A DNA stretch of 25,075 nucleotides from JBCCGE01 sp039029455 (lineage in GTDB: Bacteria; Pseudomonadota; Gammaproteobacteria; Arenicellales; Poriferihabitantaceae). Position 1 is the stretch's first letter, and each line of letters opens with the position of its first letter. The notes beneath the pieces were generated by a model, which was not told where the DNA came from, searched no databases, and was given only the letters and a program-made list of their open reading frames with translations. Below are positions 16,845-23,888 of this stretch, one piece after another. A program made the position numbers and the translations under genes. The DNA lies in the NCBI GenBank assembly GCA_039029455.1, contig JBCCGE010000045.1:1-25075 (forward strand), in the 5' to 3' direction.

Positions 16845-17480
16845 ATGACCACCGCCTCTGCTGCGTCCTATTCAGACCTGGTGCTACCCACGTGGCGATG
16901 CATCACTGAGTTGCATGATTTGGTTGAAATATTTGAACCCGGAATTCAAATATGCTCGTGGCAACGAAGCGTTGATCGAGACATTGATGAGTATCTCGCA
17001 GCTTTACCTGCTTCGCCCTCCGTTCAAGGTATGGAAATCTTGTCCCCGGGGAATGATCCTCAGCTTTCTCATTTGCCAGGAATAAATGAGTGTAAGAGTT
17101 TGATCGAAGATCTCGCTAACTTACGGGAGATTCTGCAAGAGCTGCTGGGATGTGATGAGGTAGGGATGCGGTTCGCACGCGTGAATGACGCAATGTGTCC
17201 GGGTTGGCATTTTGATCGCGTTGGCATTCGGCTGATCTGCACCTATCAGGGTCCGGGTACTCAGTGGCTTGACGATCAAAGTACGGAAAGAGAAACACTT
17301 TATTTACAAAACATTGAACATGGTTCGTTGGTTCAGGCCGATCGCGGAGATGTGGTTCTGCTTAAAGGATCACTTTGGCAGGGAAACAAAGGCTTCGGTG
17401 CTATACATCGCTCCCCGGAACTCGAACCCGGTGCTCCACCTCGAACTGTCGTTACGCTCGATCCTCTATGGAACGATTAG
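16845..17480 (+). CDS. DUF1826 domain protein, copy B
   Basis: About 211 aa from the ATG at 16845 (a TTG at 16827 inside copy A would add six residues). It repeats the DUF1826 pattern of its upstream neighbour: GWHFDRVGIRLICTYQGPGTQW (near 127-148 of this start) and QGNKGFGAIHRSP toward the C terminus. Only these blocks are clearly shared with copy A; the first 110 residues differ, so the pair are old paralogues rather than a recent duplication. The HxD and IHR positions are kept in both copies, supporting a conserved functional site. The ATG is two bases after the copy A stop, so translation is likely coupled. Function unknown; context indicates the zinc-starvation response. Confidence 0.8.
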   Translation: MTTASAASYSDLVLPTWRCITELHDLVEIFEPGIQICSWQRSVDRDIDEYLAALPASPSVQGMEILSPGNDPQLSHLPGINECKSLIEDLANLREILQELLGCDEVGMRFARVNDAMCPGWHFDRVGIRLICTYQGPGTQWLDDQSTERETLYLQNIEHGSLVQADRGDVVLLKGSLWQGNKGFGAIHRSPELEPGAPPRTVVTLDPLWND

Positions 17481-17525
17481 AGCAGCCAGATACTCGATCA
17501 AAGCTGCTTATTGTCGAAAAAGGAA

Positions 17526-17597
17526 ATGAATCTTAGACACCAGGATATTCAGATGCACTCACTGTCGCATGGCAGTCGCAAAGTCTGGACCTTATAG
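17526..17597 (+). CDS. possible 23-aa His-containing ORF
   Basis: ATG at 17526, preceded by AAAAAGGAA, to TAG at 17595-17597, directly followed by the ATG of the 78-aa gene (TAGATG). The peptide starts MNLRHQDIQMHSLSHGSRKV and has three histidines. The 78-aa gene lacks a ribosome-binding site of its own, so this ORF could act as a translation coupler. It may also be chance; no homologue is recognised. Confidence 0.3.
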   Translation: MNLRHQDIQMHSLSHGSRKVWTL

Positions 17598-17834
17598 ATG
17601 ACCGCAGAAACCGACCTTTTTGCCGATGAACTTTTCCCAGGCAGTTATAAAAGCTGGAGATACTGTATCGAAGTTAAATGCGGAGTACCTCTGACTCCAG
17701 AGTTCATTCAGGAGCGGGTTTCAGTTCTCAGTGATCCGAACCATCAGGAATCTCGCCGGTTCTCCGAACTATATGGAGAAACTTATCGCAACCAGGTGCT
17801 CAGTTGGTTTCGGTACGCCGCAAACGAATCGTGA
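17598..17834 (+). CDS. 78-aa hypothetical protein of the zinc cluster
   Basis: A small soluble protein with no signal peptide or membrane helix. Visible features are an acidic start (ETDLFADELFPG), a central YCIEVKCGVPLTPEFIQERV with two cysteines, LSDPNHQESRRF, and a Trp/Tyr-rich end LYGETYRNQVLSWFRYAA. I do not recognise a named family. The compact composition, the conserved-looking PLTPEFI and SDPNHQ blocks, and the position between the DUF1826 pair (117 bp) and the NicO-type permease (57 bp) make a real gene likely. It may belong to the zinc-responsive unit. The start lacks a good ribosome-binding site, but the preceding 23-codon ORF ends directly against it. Confidence 0.65.
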   Translation: MTAETDLFADELFPGSYKSWRYCIEVKCGVPLTPEFIQERVSVLSDPNHQESRRFSELYGETYRNQVLSWFRYAANES

Positions 17835-17891
17835 CAAGCCAATTGTTTTTGAATCCAGCGTCGGTCGTCAAGCGATGAGGATAATTGACTG

Positions 17892-18905
17892 ATGCGAATG
17901 ATTCGTGGCCTGACAGTACTTTTTGCGTTAGCGTTTGCGCCCGATCTGTTACCGGGATCGAATTTAGCGATGCCACTGTTTGGCAACCCGGCGATCGCTC
18001 AGGAAGCAACGGATGTGAATATCAACAGCAGCAGCCGCATGACTCGTGTCTGGGATCAGGCTGCAGCGTGGATATGGGCAAAACATCATCAGTATCAGCA
18101 CGCGCTGACCCGCGAGTTGCGTAATATTAAAGGGCAGGACGGTATTGGCTGGGCGCTGGTACTGGCCAGCTTTTTGTACGGTATGTTGCACGCCGCCGGC
18201 CCTGGCCACGGAAAAGCCGTGCTGACAACCTATCTGATCACACACAAAGATCACCTTACTCGTGGCGTTGCAATGGGTGTCGCAGCCGCATTTATGCAGG
18301 GTCTCACCGCTTTGCTGGTTGTATACGGTTTGGTTGGAATTGCCGGTTGGTTGCCCGAGGAAACCGAATCGGCATCCCTTTGGGTAACCCGCCTGAGTTT
18401 CGCTATGGTTGCGATTCTCGGTCTGTATTTGCTGTTCCGGGTGTTTGTATCGTTACGCGGCTTAATTCAGCGGGCACGGTTTCCTGTTCACGCCAAACAC
18501 GACGCACACATTCATGGTGACGACTGCGGATGTCGGCACCTGCCAAATACTCAGGAGATAGACGCAGGCGGGTCTGCAAAGGTTTTTATTGGTGTGGTGT
18601 TATCCATTGGGCTGCGACCATGCAGCGGCGCACTATTGGTCTTGATCCTCTCAGTCACCCTGAATCTGGTCTGGCACGGTGCACTCGCTGTTCTTGCGAT
18701 GTCCCTCGGCACGGCGATAACCATTGTCGCACTGGCTGTAGTCGCCACAAAAGCACGTGAGCTGGCGAGTTCGTTTGTCGCCGACAGATCTCCATTGTGG
18801 TCACTGGCAGGCATTGGAGTGGGCATACTCGGGGGTGGCCTTTTGTTATTTTTAGGAATCTGGCTTTTGAGCATCTCATTTTCATTGAACTCCACACTTG
18901 GGTAG
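17892..18905 (+). CDS. NicO-family metal permease, ZevB-like
   Basis: Membrane protein of 337 aa in the NicO/RcnA superfamily. The N terminus is a signal-like helix (LTVLFALAFAPDLL) ending near AIAQ-EA at 34-38. The diagnostic motif HAAGPGHGK is at 100-108, and SIGLRPCSGALLVLIL at 238-253 is the second one. About six hydrophobic helices follow the first motif. A short metal-binding loop between helices contains HAKHDAHIHGDDCGCRH (200-216) with six His and two Cys, much shorter than in RcnA exporters. ZevB of the ZevAB zinc system of Haemophilus influenzae belongs to this group; the Zur-linked position here favours zinc uptake over nickel export. A ZevA/DUF1007 partner is not present in the window. 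Confidence 0.85.
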   Translation: MRMIRGLTVLFALAFAPDLLPGSNLAMPLFGNPAIAQEATDVNINSSSRMTRVWDQAAAWIWAKHHQYQHALTRELRNIKGQDGIGWALVLASFLYGMLHAAGPGHGKAVLTTYLITHKDHLTRGVAMGVAAAFMQGLTALLVVYGLVGIAGWLPEETESASLWVTRLSFAMVAILGLYLLFRVFVSLRGLIQRARFPVHAKHDAHIHGDDCGCRHLPNTQEIDAGGSAKVFIGVVLSIGLRPCSGALLVLILSVTLNLVWHGALAVLAMSLGTAITIVALAVVATKARELASSFVADRSPLWSLAGIGVGILGGGLLLFLGIWLLSISFSLNSTLG

Positions 18906-19043
18906 TGGCTACGATCAAATTAGCCGGTCCAATCGGTCGCTTCATTGTTTCAGAGTGCGACTGTGAAATGACGCGACGCTGATACGCGTTGTAATACAAA
19001 GCCAAATACGCACTGAATCAACATCAACTCAACGCCATATTGG

Positions 19044-19064
19044 TATATTTGCACAAATGTGCAA
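19044..19064 (+). promoter_or_regulatory. arsR promoter -10 box and palindromic ArsR/SmtB operator
   Basis: TATATT at 19044-19049 is a good -10 hexamer. It runs into TTGCACA-AA-TGTGCAA (19049-19064), two perfect 7-base arms, ending nine bases before the arsR ATG. The arms occupy the predicted start site, the classic position for ArsR/SmtB autorepression. No Shine-Dalgarno sequence fits in the very short leader. Confidence 0.75.
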
Positions 19065-19073
19065 TAATTAGCC

Positions 19074-19361
19074 ATGAATTCAACAAAGCGACAAGAAACC
19101 GCCGACTTTTTGAAGGCATTGGGTGAATACAATCGACTGTCACTGGTCAATGAACTGTGTCAGTGCAATGCACCCCAGAATGCAATGTGTCTATGCGATT
19201 GTTGCAGTGTGGATTCATCGGTGGTCTCACGCCATCTGAAAGTTCTGACGCAGGAAGGCGTGGTACGAATGGAAAGAAAAGGTCGAGAGAGAGTTTATTC
19301 ACTCAACCGCAGTGAGATTGCCAGAAAACTAAGGTCTCTAGCAGATCAAATTGAAGGATAG
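19074..19361 (+). CDS. ArsR/SmtB-family metalloregulator with six cysteines
   Basis: Small winged-helix repressor, 95 aa, the usual size, cytoplasmic dimer by family. Residues 8-27 form the first helices (ETADFLKALGEYNRLSLVNE). The cysteines are C29, C31, C39, C41, C43 and C44 (CQC, then CLCDCC before SVDSSVVSRHLKVL at 45-58, the recognition helix). The alpha-3-type ELCVCD motif of known sensors is replaced by ELCQC plus a second cluster, so the metal could be a soft ion such as Cu(I), Cd, Pb, As(III) or Zn; this is inferred. The wing is RMERKGRERVYSL (65-77). Its operator lies just upstream, and a Cys-rich 30-codon ORF follows after 25 bp, so they form one metal-responsive operon. Confidence 0.88.
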   Translation: MNSTKRQETADFLKALGEYNRLSLVNELCQCNAPQNAMCLCDCCSVDSSVVSRHLKVLTQEGVVRMERKGRERVYSLNRSEIARKLRSLADQIEG

Positions 19362-19386
19362 TTCATCAACCACAAGGTACATGACC

Positions 19387-19479
19387 ATGACTGAAAAAAA
19401 ATGCAAATGCGAATGCAAATCAAAAGAATGCTGTCGCAATAAAACGTGCGAGTGCTGCAAAGAGCATTGTTGCTGTTGA
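19387..19479 (+). CDS. putative very small metallothionein, 30 aa with 11 cysteines
   Basis: ATG at 19387 to TGA at 19477-19479. An AAGG sequence lies nine bases upstream, which favours this start over an in-frame ATG at 19381. The 30-residue peptide opens MTEKKCKCECK and ends CCC. Cysteines are at 6, 8, 10, 15, 16, 21, 23, 24, 28, 29 and 30: CxCxC, CC, CxCC and CCC. The rest is mainly Lys and Glu with one His (27) and no aromatic residue, the composition of a metallothionein. It is far shorter than SmtA-type bacterial metallothioneins (about 55 aa) and lacks their layout. It lies 25 bp after arsR, so metal release of ArsR should raise it: inferred cytoplasmic sequestration of a thiophilic metal. 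Confidence 0.78.
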   Translation: MTEKKCKCECKSKECCRNKTCECCKEHCCC

Positions 19480-19584
19480 TTACAGTTTGCTTACGCGGAC
19501 GCAGGAAATACTAACTTCTGTGACGCTTAATCACCTGCTGATACGCTAATCCGGCGCAATCAGTATTTTCATCTGAAAATCATG

Positions 19585-19610
19585 CGATAACCTGTGCCGA
19601 CAGGCTATCG
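19585..19610. terminator. hairpin between convergent genes
   Basis: CGATA-A-CCTGT (19585-19595), loop GCCG, ACAGG-C-TATCG (19600-19610): two 5-bp stems with one A/C mismatch, between the metallothionein ORF and the convergent 323-aa gene. No strong T-tract follows on either strand. Probably a bidirectional 3' structure. Confidence 0.4.
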
Positions 19611-19639
19611 AGAAGCCAGTATGATCAACCTTTATTGGT

Positions 19640-20611
19640 TCACCGATCAAATTCTTCAGCCCAGGATACAACTATCGGTTCGTCGCCACTCTGTCTGCGC
19701 CACTGCCGGATCGCATTGCGCAGTCCAACTCGTCCGAGACGGTTTTGCGGGTCCGGATGTTTCGTAGCCGCCAAACCTGATGCCAGCGCGTCCCACGCCG
19801 CGTGCTTTTCCTGAATGTAGTCCTCTACTCCCCAGACTTCGAGCAAACTCTGAAACTCCGTGAACGCGCGGTGACTGTAATCCTTATCCCTGCCCAGTCG
19901 GTCCAGGACGGGATTCTCCGGATGAAAAGAAGCGCAGGGAATCCAGCCCTCGGGAATTGGAGTGTTTGCAGAGTGAGTTCGCCCGGTTTTCAGGAGTTTA
20001 GGCAAGACATGTGTGTGTGGTCCTTCCGGTGAACCTCCACCCGTTTCGGGTCCTCCAATCTTTTGGAACACCTCAACGCGACCTAAAACGGTAAGCGCAA
20101 TCCGATGGGGATGTGCCGCAAGAATCGAATGCATTGCCGGATTTTCATCCTCAAACAGAGAACGACCTTCAGCCTGACGCAGGATTGACTGCAATGAGAC
20201 ATCAGAGGTTCTGATGCAAAAATCCACCTGCGGTTGATTGAGTCCCAAGTCAAACAGTACCGAACCCTTATCTTCATTGCGCAAGGCATCCGGATCAGGA
20301 CCCAATTCAGTCAGACAATCTCGCTGCCCCATCCTCGCAGCATCGGCCTTTAAACACAGTGAGACCCCATGCGACCAACGATGAGAACTGGCACTCAGTG
20401 TTTCATACGCTACTGGACGCACACCCTGCAGACTTGAAATCTTTACACCGCCGCGGCTACTGATCTGAAACAGTCCTGATTGATCCTGCAAGGGAGGGTC
20501 TCCAGCAACATGATGGAATTCTGCTATCGCACCAAAACTGCCCATAGTCCATCCTGTCTCCATATCGTTCATCGCCGCATTCACGACTTCTGCGATATCA
20601 AGCACGAACAC
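19640..20611 (-). CDS. 323-aa protein of unknown function in the zinc cluster
   Basis: Soluble, no signal peptide or membrane helix. The ORF opens with GTG at 20611; a second in-frame GTG at 20605 sits nine bases after the strong GGAGG and is the better start. I do not recognise a characterised family with confidence; it may match a DUF such as DUF6925, but this is from memory. Features: WTMGSFGAIAEFHHVAGD (21-38), an RWSHGVSLCLKAD block near 78-90, HPHRIALTVLGRVEVFQKIGG (167-187), then GPHTHVLPKLL (197-207) and IPCASFHPENPV (224-235). The paired His/Cys blocks suggest a metal or cofactor site. It is downstream of the ZnuD-like receptor on the same strand, 235 bp away, suggesting a zinc-related role by position only. 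Confidence 0.7.
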   Translation of the reverse strand: MFVLDIAEVVNAAMNDMETGWTMGSFGAIAEFHHVAGDPPLQDQSGLFQISSRGGVKISSLQGVRPVAYETLSASSHRWSHGVSLCLKADAARMGQRDCLTELGPDPDALRNEDKGSVLFDLGLNQPQVDFCIRTSDVSLQSILRQAEGRSLFEDENPAMHSILAAHPHRIALTVLGRVEVFQKIGGPETGGGSPEGPHTHVLPKLLKTGRTHSANTPIPEGWIPCASFHPENPVLDRLGRDKDYSHRAFTEFQSLLEVWGVEDYIQEKHAAWDALASGLAATKHPDPQNRLGRVGLRNAIRQWRRQSGDEPIVVSWAEEFDR

Positions 20612-20783
20612 TTTCCTCCGAAATCACATTGACCTGGTTACGATGCCACACTTTGGGGGGATAGAAAACAGGCTGTCACAAACGCCTTGTGCAGCGCTTC
20701 TCAATACGGAGCCAGATCACAAGAACTCGAAGCACGCTAAACGCAGACTCAACTGTGAGAGGCTCTCGCTAACAATCGAGTTT

Positions 20784-20817
20784 ATGGCGACTGAATAGAA
20801 ATAAATTCAGTCGCCAT
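20784..20817 (-). terminator. hairpin downstream of the TonB receptor gene
   Basis: Perfect 13-bp stem: ATGGCGACTGAAT (20784-20796) and ATTCAGTCGCCAT (20805-20817), 8-base loop, 29 bases after the receptor stop. There is no U-tract, so it may protect the mRNA end rather than terminate alone. The rest of 20612-20846 shows nothing else. Confidence 0.55.
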
Positions 20818-20846
20818 CGTTACTTGTTTACGGAGTTTTTCGTCGA

Positions 20847-21437
20847 TCAGGGGAAGTTAATTCGGACACCAAAAACCAAATTGCGTCCGATTTGAGGCGC
20901 ATCGTCTTTCAGTGTTGAGGTGCTGTACCGAATATCTTCATCGAGCAGATTTTGTCCTTTGAAGAAAAGGATCAGATCGGACTTGGCCTTCTTGACCTTG
21001 TATGACAGCTCCGCGTTCAATAAATCGTAGCCTGGCGTGCGAGTTTCAAAAGCGGCCGTGTCGGTGTGATCATCGGCATTTATCCATGTCACATTACCTC
21101 GCCAGCCGTCTTTGGCCCAATCGACACCCACTCCCAGACGCTGTGGTGGAATCAGTGGCACATTGCTGCCGTCGCTCAACTCCGCCTGCACCTGGTCATA
21201 AAAACCGAACAGTTGCCAGCTTCCCAGAGCGTTTTTGCCAAGATCCAAACGAAATTCGATTTCACCTCCTTTGAATTCAGCATCCTGCTGAGCCCACAGG
21301 CGAAGCGGCAGTCCGTCTTCCTCGAGCCCTGTCCCCGCCTGAAAGATGAAGTCATCGAAGTCGTCGTAGTAGACGGAAAAGCTACCTGACAGCGGACCAC
21401 GGTTCATACGATAGGCGACCTCATAATGCCTGTTGGT
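20847..21437 (-). pseudogene. TonB-dependent receptor, ZnuD-like, C-terminal part only
   Basis: About the last 197 residues of a TonB-dependent outer-membrane receptor. The barrel pattern is visible: strands rich in alternating aromatic residues (GSFSVYYDDFDDFIFQ, GGEIEFRLDLG, SWQLFGFYDQVQAEL, NVTWINADDH) and the final segment NLLDEDIRYSTSTLKDDAPQIGRNLVFGVRINFP with a terminal aromatic residue-plus-proline. The NLLDEDIRxSTSxLKDxAPxxGR block is like ZnuD zinc receptors. The open frame can be read upstream of the first methionine (NRHYEVAYRM) to about 21437, then stops matching and metG begins in another frame. The N-terminal plug and signal peptide, about 500 residues, are missing because the DNA source changes. 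As it stands it has no start and no promoter. Confidence 0.85.
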
Positions 21438-23137
21438 CCGGCCATCTCCTCGCGCGCCTCGTCGGTGATCTTGTCGAACAGGTTCTCCGGCACCGAGAAT
21501 TCGTGCCCGACATCCAGCATGTTGAAACTCCGGATCCGGTCTTCCGGCCAGTCGTTGCCGTCATCGAGGACGCGAAGCGTCTCGAGAATTCGGTCCGACG
21601 CATCGGGGATGAACGGCCGGGACAGAATGCCGTAGATCCGCATCAGGTTCAGCGCGAAACGGATGATTGTTGCGGCACGGGCCTCGTCGGTCTTGATCAC
21701 AGTCCAGGGCGCGGATTCCTGCAGATATTCGTTGCCGACCGCCCAGATGCCACGCAGCTCGGCCGCGGCCTTGCGGATCTCGATCGCTTCCCAGTGGGCC
21801 TCAAGCGCATCAATCCGCCGCGCAATGTCGGCGACGACCTTCTGTTCCGGCACTTCATAATAACCGCCCTCGGGAACTCTCTCACCGAACTTCGAGCGGC
21901 AGAACTTGGTCACCCTGCTGACGAAGTTGCCGAGCACGTCGGCGAGGTCCTTGTTCACGCCGGACTGGAACGCCTCCCACGTGAAGTCGCTGTCCGAGCT
22001 TTCGGGCATGTTCGAGAGAAGCCACCAGCGCCAGTAATCGGGTGGCAGAATCTCGAGTGCCTGATCCATGAATATCCCGCGGCCCTGACTGGTCGAGAAT
22101 TTGCCACCCTCATAGGTCAGCCAGTTCGTTCCCTTGATATAGTCGACAAGCTTCCATGGTTCGCCGCTTCCCATGATTGTCGACGGGAAACTGAGCGTGT
22201 GGAAGGGCACATTGTCCTTGCCCATGAACTGGACGTACCGGACGTCGGCGGCACCCTTGTCCTCGCGCCACCATCGCTCCCAGTCACTGTCGTCGCGCTG
22301 TTCCGCATCGGCCCATTCTGCGGTTGCCGCGATATATTCGATGGGCGCGTCGAACCACACATAGAAGACTTTGCTTTCCATGCCGGGCCAGTCGTCCTCT
22401 CCCCGCTTGACCGGGATGCCCCAGTCCAGGTCGCGGGTAATCCCGCGGTCCTGCAACCCGTCGCCGTCGTTCAGCCATTTCTTGGCAATCGAGGTCGTGA
22501 GCACGGGCCAGTCGGTCTTGGTCTCGATCCAGCTCGTGATCTGGCTCCGCATCGCTGACTGACGCAGGTAGAGGTGCTTGGTCTCGCGCACCTCGAGATC
22601 GCTCGAGCCCGAAATTGCCGATGTCGGGTTGATCAGGTCAGTCGGGTCGAGCTGTTTGGTGCAGTTCTCGCACTGGTCACCCCGGGCGCGCTCGTACCCG
22701 CAATTCGGGCAGGTCCCCTGGATGTACCGGTCGGGCAGATAGCGCCCGTCGGCGTTGGAATAGACCTGCTTCTCCATGACCTCGCGGATCAGTCCGGCCT
22801 CCGCCAGCCGGCCCGCGAAATGCTGGGTCAGGGCGTGGTTCCGGTCTGACGACGAGCGGCCGAAGAAGTCGAAGCTGAGGCGGAAGCCATCCGCCAGGTC
22901 CTTCTGAACCTGCCAAAGCTCCGCGCAATACTCCGCAATCGGTTTCTGCGCAGCCGCCGCGGCAAGCTCTGCCGGGGTTCCATGTTCGTCAGTCGCGCAG
23001 ATCAGCATCACCTCGTGTCCGCGCGCACGCATATAGCGAGCATAGGCATCCGACGGCAGCTGGCTGCCGATCAGATTCCCCAGATGCTTGACGCCATTGA
23101 TGTACGGCAGGGCCGAGGTGACGAGAATGCGGGCCAT
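21404..23137 (-). CDS. metG: methionyl-tRNA synthetase, last residues replaced at the join
   Basis: Class I synthetase charging tRNA-Met, 577 aa as read. HLGN at 18-21 is the HIGH motif (SALPYINGVKHLGNLIG), the zinc knuckle is CPNC (143-146) and CENC (156-159), and KFSTS at 346-350 is the KMSKS variant. The anticodon-binding helical domain is at about 375-540. This is the short form common in Alphaproteobacteria. A perfect AAAGGAGG lies five bases before the ATG at 23137. Codons are GC-rich compared with everything to the left. The natural C terminus ends near EEMAG; the following PTGIMRSPIV is read partly from the receptor gene DNA and is probably not authentic. The enzyme itself looks nearly complete. 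Confidence 0.95.
   Translation of the reverse strand: MARILVTSALPYINGVKHLGNLIGSQLPSDAYARYMRARGHEVMLICATDEHGTPAELAAAAAQKPIAEYCAELWQVQKDLADGFRLSFDFFGRSSSDRNHALTQHFAGRLAEAGLIREVMEKQVYSNADGRYLPDRYIQGTCPNCGYERARGDQCENCTKQLDPTDLINPTSAISGSSDLEVRETKHLYLRQSAMRSQITSWIETKTDWPVLTTSIAKKWLNDGDGLQDRGITRDLDWGIPVKRGEDDWPGMESKVFYVWFDAPIEYIAATAEWADAEQRDDSDWERWWREDKGAADVRYVQFMGKDNVPFHTLSFPSTIMGSGEPWKLVDYIKGTNWLTYEGGKFSTSQGRGIFMDQALEILPPDYWRWWLLSNMPESSDSDFTWEAFQSGVNKDLADVLGNFVSRVTKFCRSKFGERVPEGGYYEVPEQKVVADIARRIDALEAHWEAIEIRKAAAELRGIWAVGNEYLQESAPWTVIKTDEARAATIIRFALNLMRIYGILSRPFIPDASDRILETLRVLDDGNDWPEDRIRSFNMLDVGHEFSVPENLFDKITDEAREEMAGPTGIMRSPIV
21425..21445. other. sequence join between two unlike genomes
   Basis: The receptor reading frame from the left and the MetG frame from the right both lose homology within this short interval. 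GC content rises sharply to the right and the gene style changes from gamma- to alphaproteobacterial. No integrase, IS end, tRNA or target-site duplication is visible. This may be an assembly chimera. Confidence 0.7.
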
Positions 23138-23888
23138 ATCAGCCTCCTTTCACCCCGGGGTTCTATCGCCGGGGCGGGGAGAGGCAAGCGATTTTCCAGA
23201 CGATCGGCCATCGACAGGGAGGTGTGGGGCGCGGCGCCTGCATCCCAGTGAGGCGATCGGTCACTCGGGCTGCGGGCCTGATTGCCGGACCCGGCCTCAA
23301 CGTTCACGCCCGGGTCGGGTTGAACTCACCGAGGGATCTCGCGGACTCAATCGAAGTGCGATTTGCTCACTATTCCTCCGCGTGGACGGCACATGTCCAC
23401 ATGCAGAGATGGCCTCGACCGTCCAGGAGATCCGCGATGTCGCCCGGGCCGAAGACATCCAGGCACGGGGGCATGTCTTCTGGGACCTGAACGTTGAGAA
23501 CGCCCGGGCTCTGGTCTCTTGGAACAAGTGACGCAACACCTGCTCTGCCATCTGCGCCGCCTCGCCGGTGGCTGATCGAAGGGTCGCTGCCTGGCGTGCG
23601 GCCAATCCGGCCTCGATCCATCCAATACTTGCGCATTCGGCCGCGATCTATCGCGCGGCGAGAGGAGACCTTGACCATCCGATCCCCGAAATCCAGGCCC
23701 GCGCGACAGGAACGCAAACCGGTAACTTCAATCGCCGTTTCCCGGAACTGCATCGTGCAGTACCGGCGATCTGTGAGACATCTGGCATTGGTGACGCGCG
23801 GTGTCAGCCGATGACCATGGACGCTTCTGAGCGACGATGGCCGCAGTCGACGCGACCGGCAGTGACGGGTGAGGCGTGATCGTCCCTC
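23138..23888. other. GC-rich gap without a convincing gene
   Basis: About 750 bases upstream of metG. Several overlapping open frames of 80-150 codons exist on both strands, as chance expects at this GC content, and none shows a recognisable domain, a good ribosome-binding site or consistent codon bias. It may hold promoters, or a decayed gene. No RNA gene was recognised. Confidence 0.4.

Noticed and set aside
19565..19580. ATTTTCA-TC-TGAAAAT palindrome after the metallothionein ORF
   Set aside because: Same 7-2-7 symmetry as the arsR operator but unrelated sequence, and no gene starts there; AT-rich chance match is likely.
21503..22558. 351-codon open frame on the plus strand opposite metG
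   Set aside because: GC-rich coding DNA gives long antisense frames; the MetG motifs on the other strand are unambiguous.
23224..23879. Overlapping frames on both strands in the gap before metG
   Set aside because: Arg/Pro/Ser-rich translations without a domain, good start or consistent frame; more likely chance.
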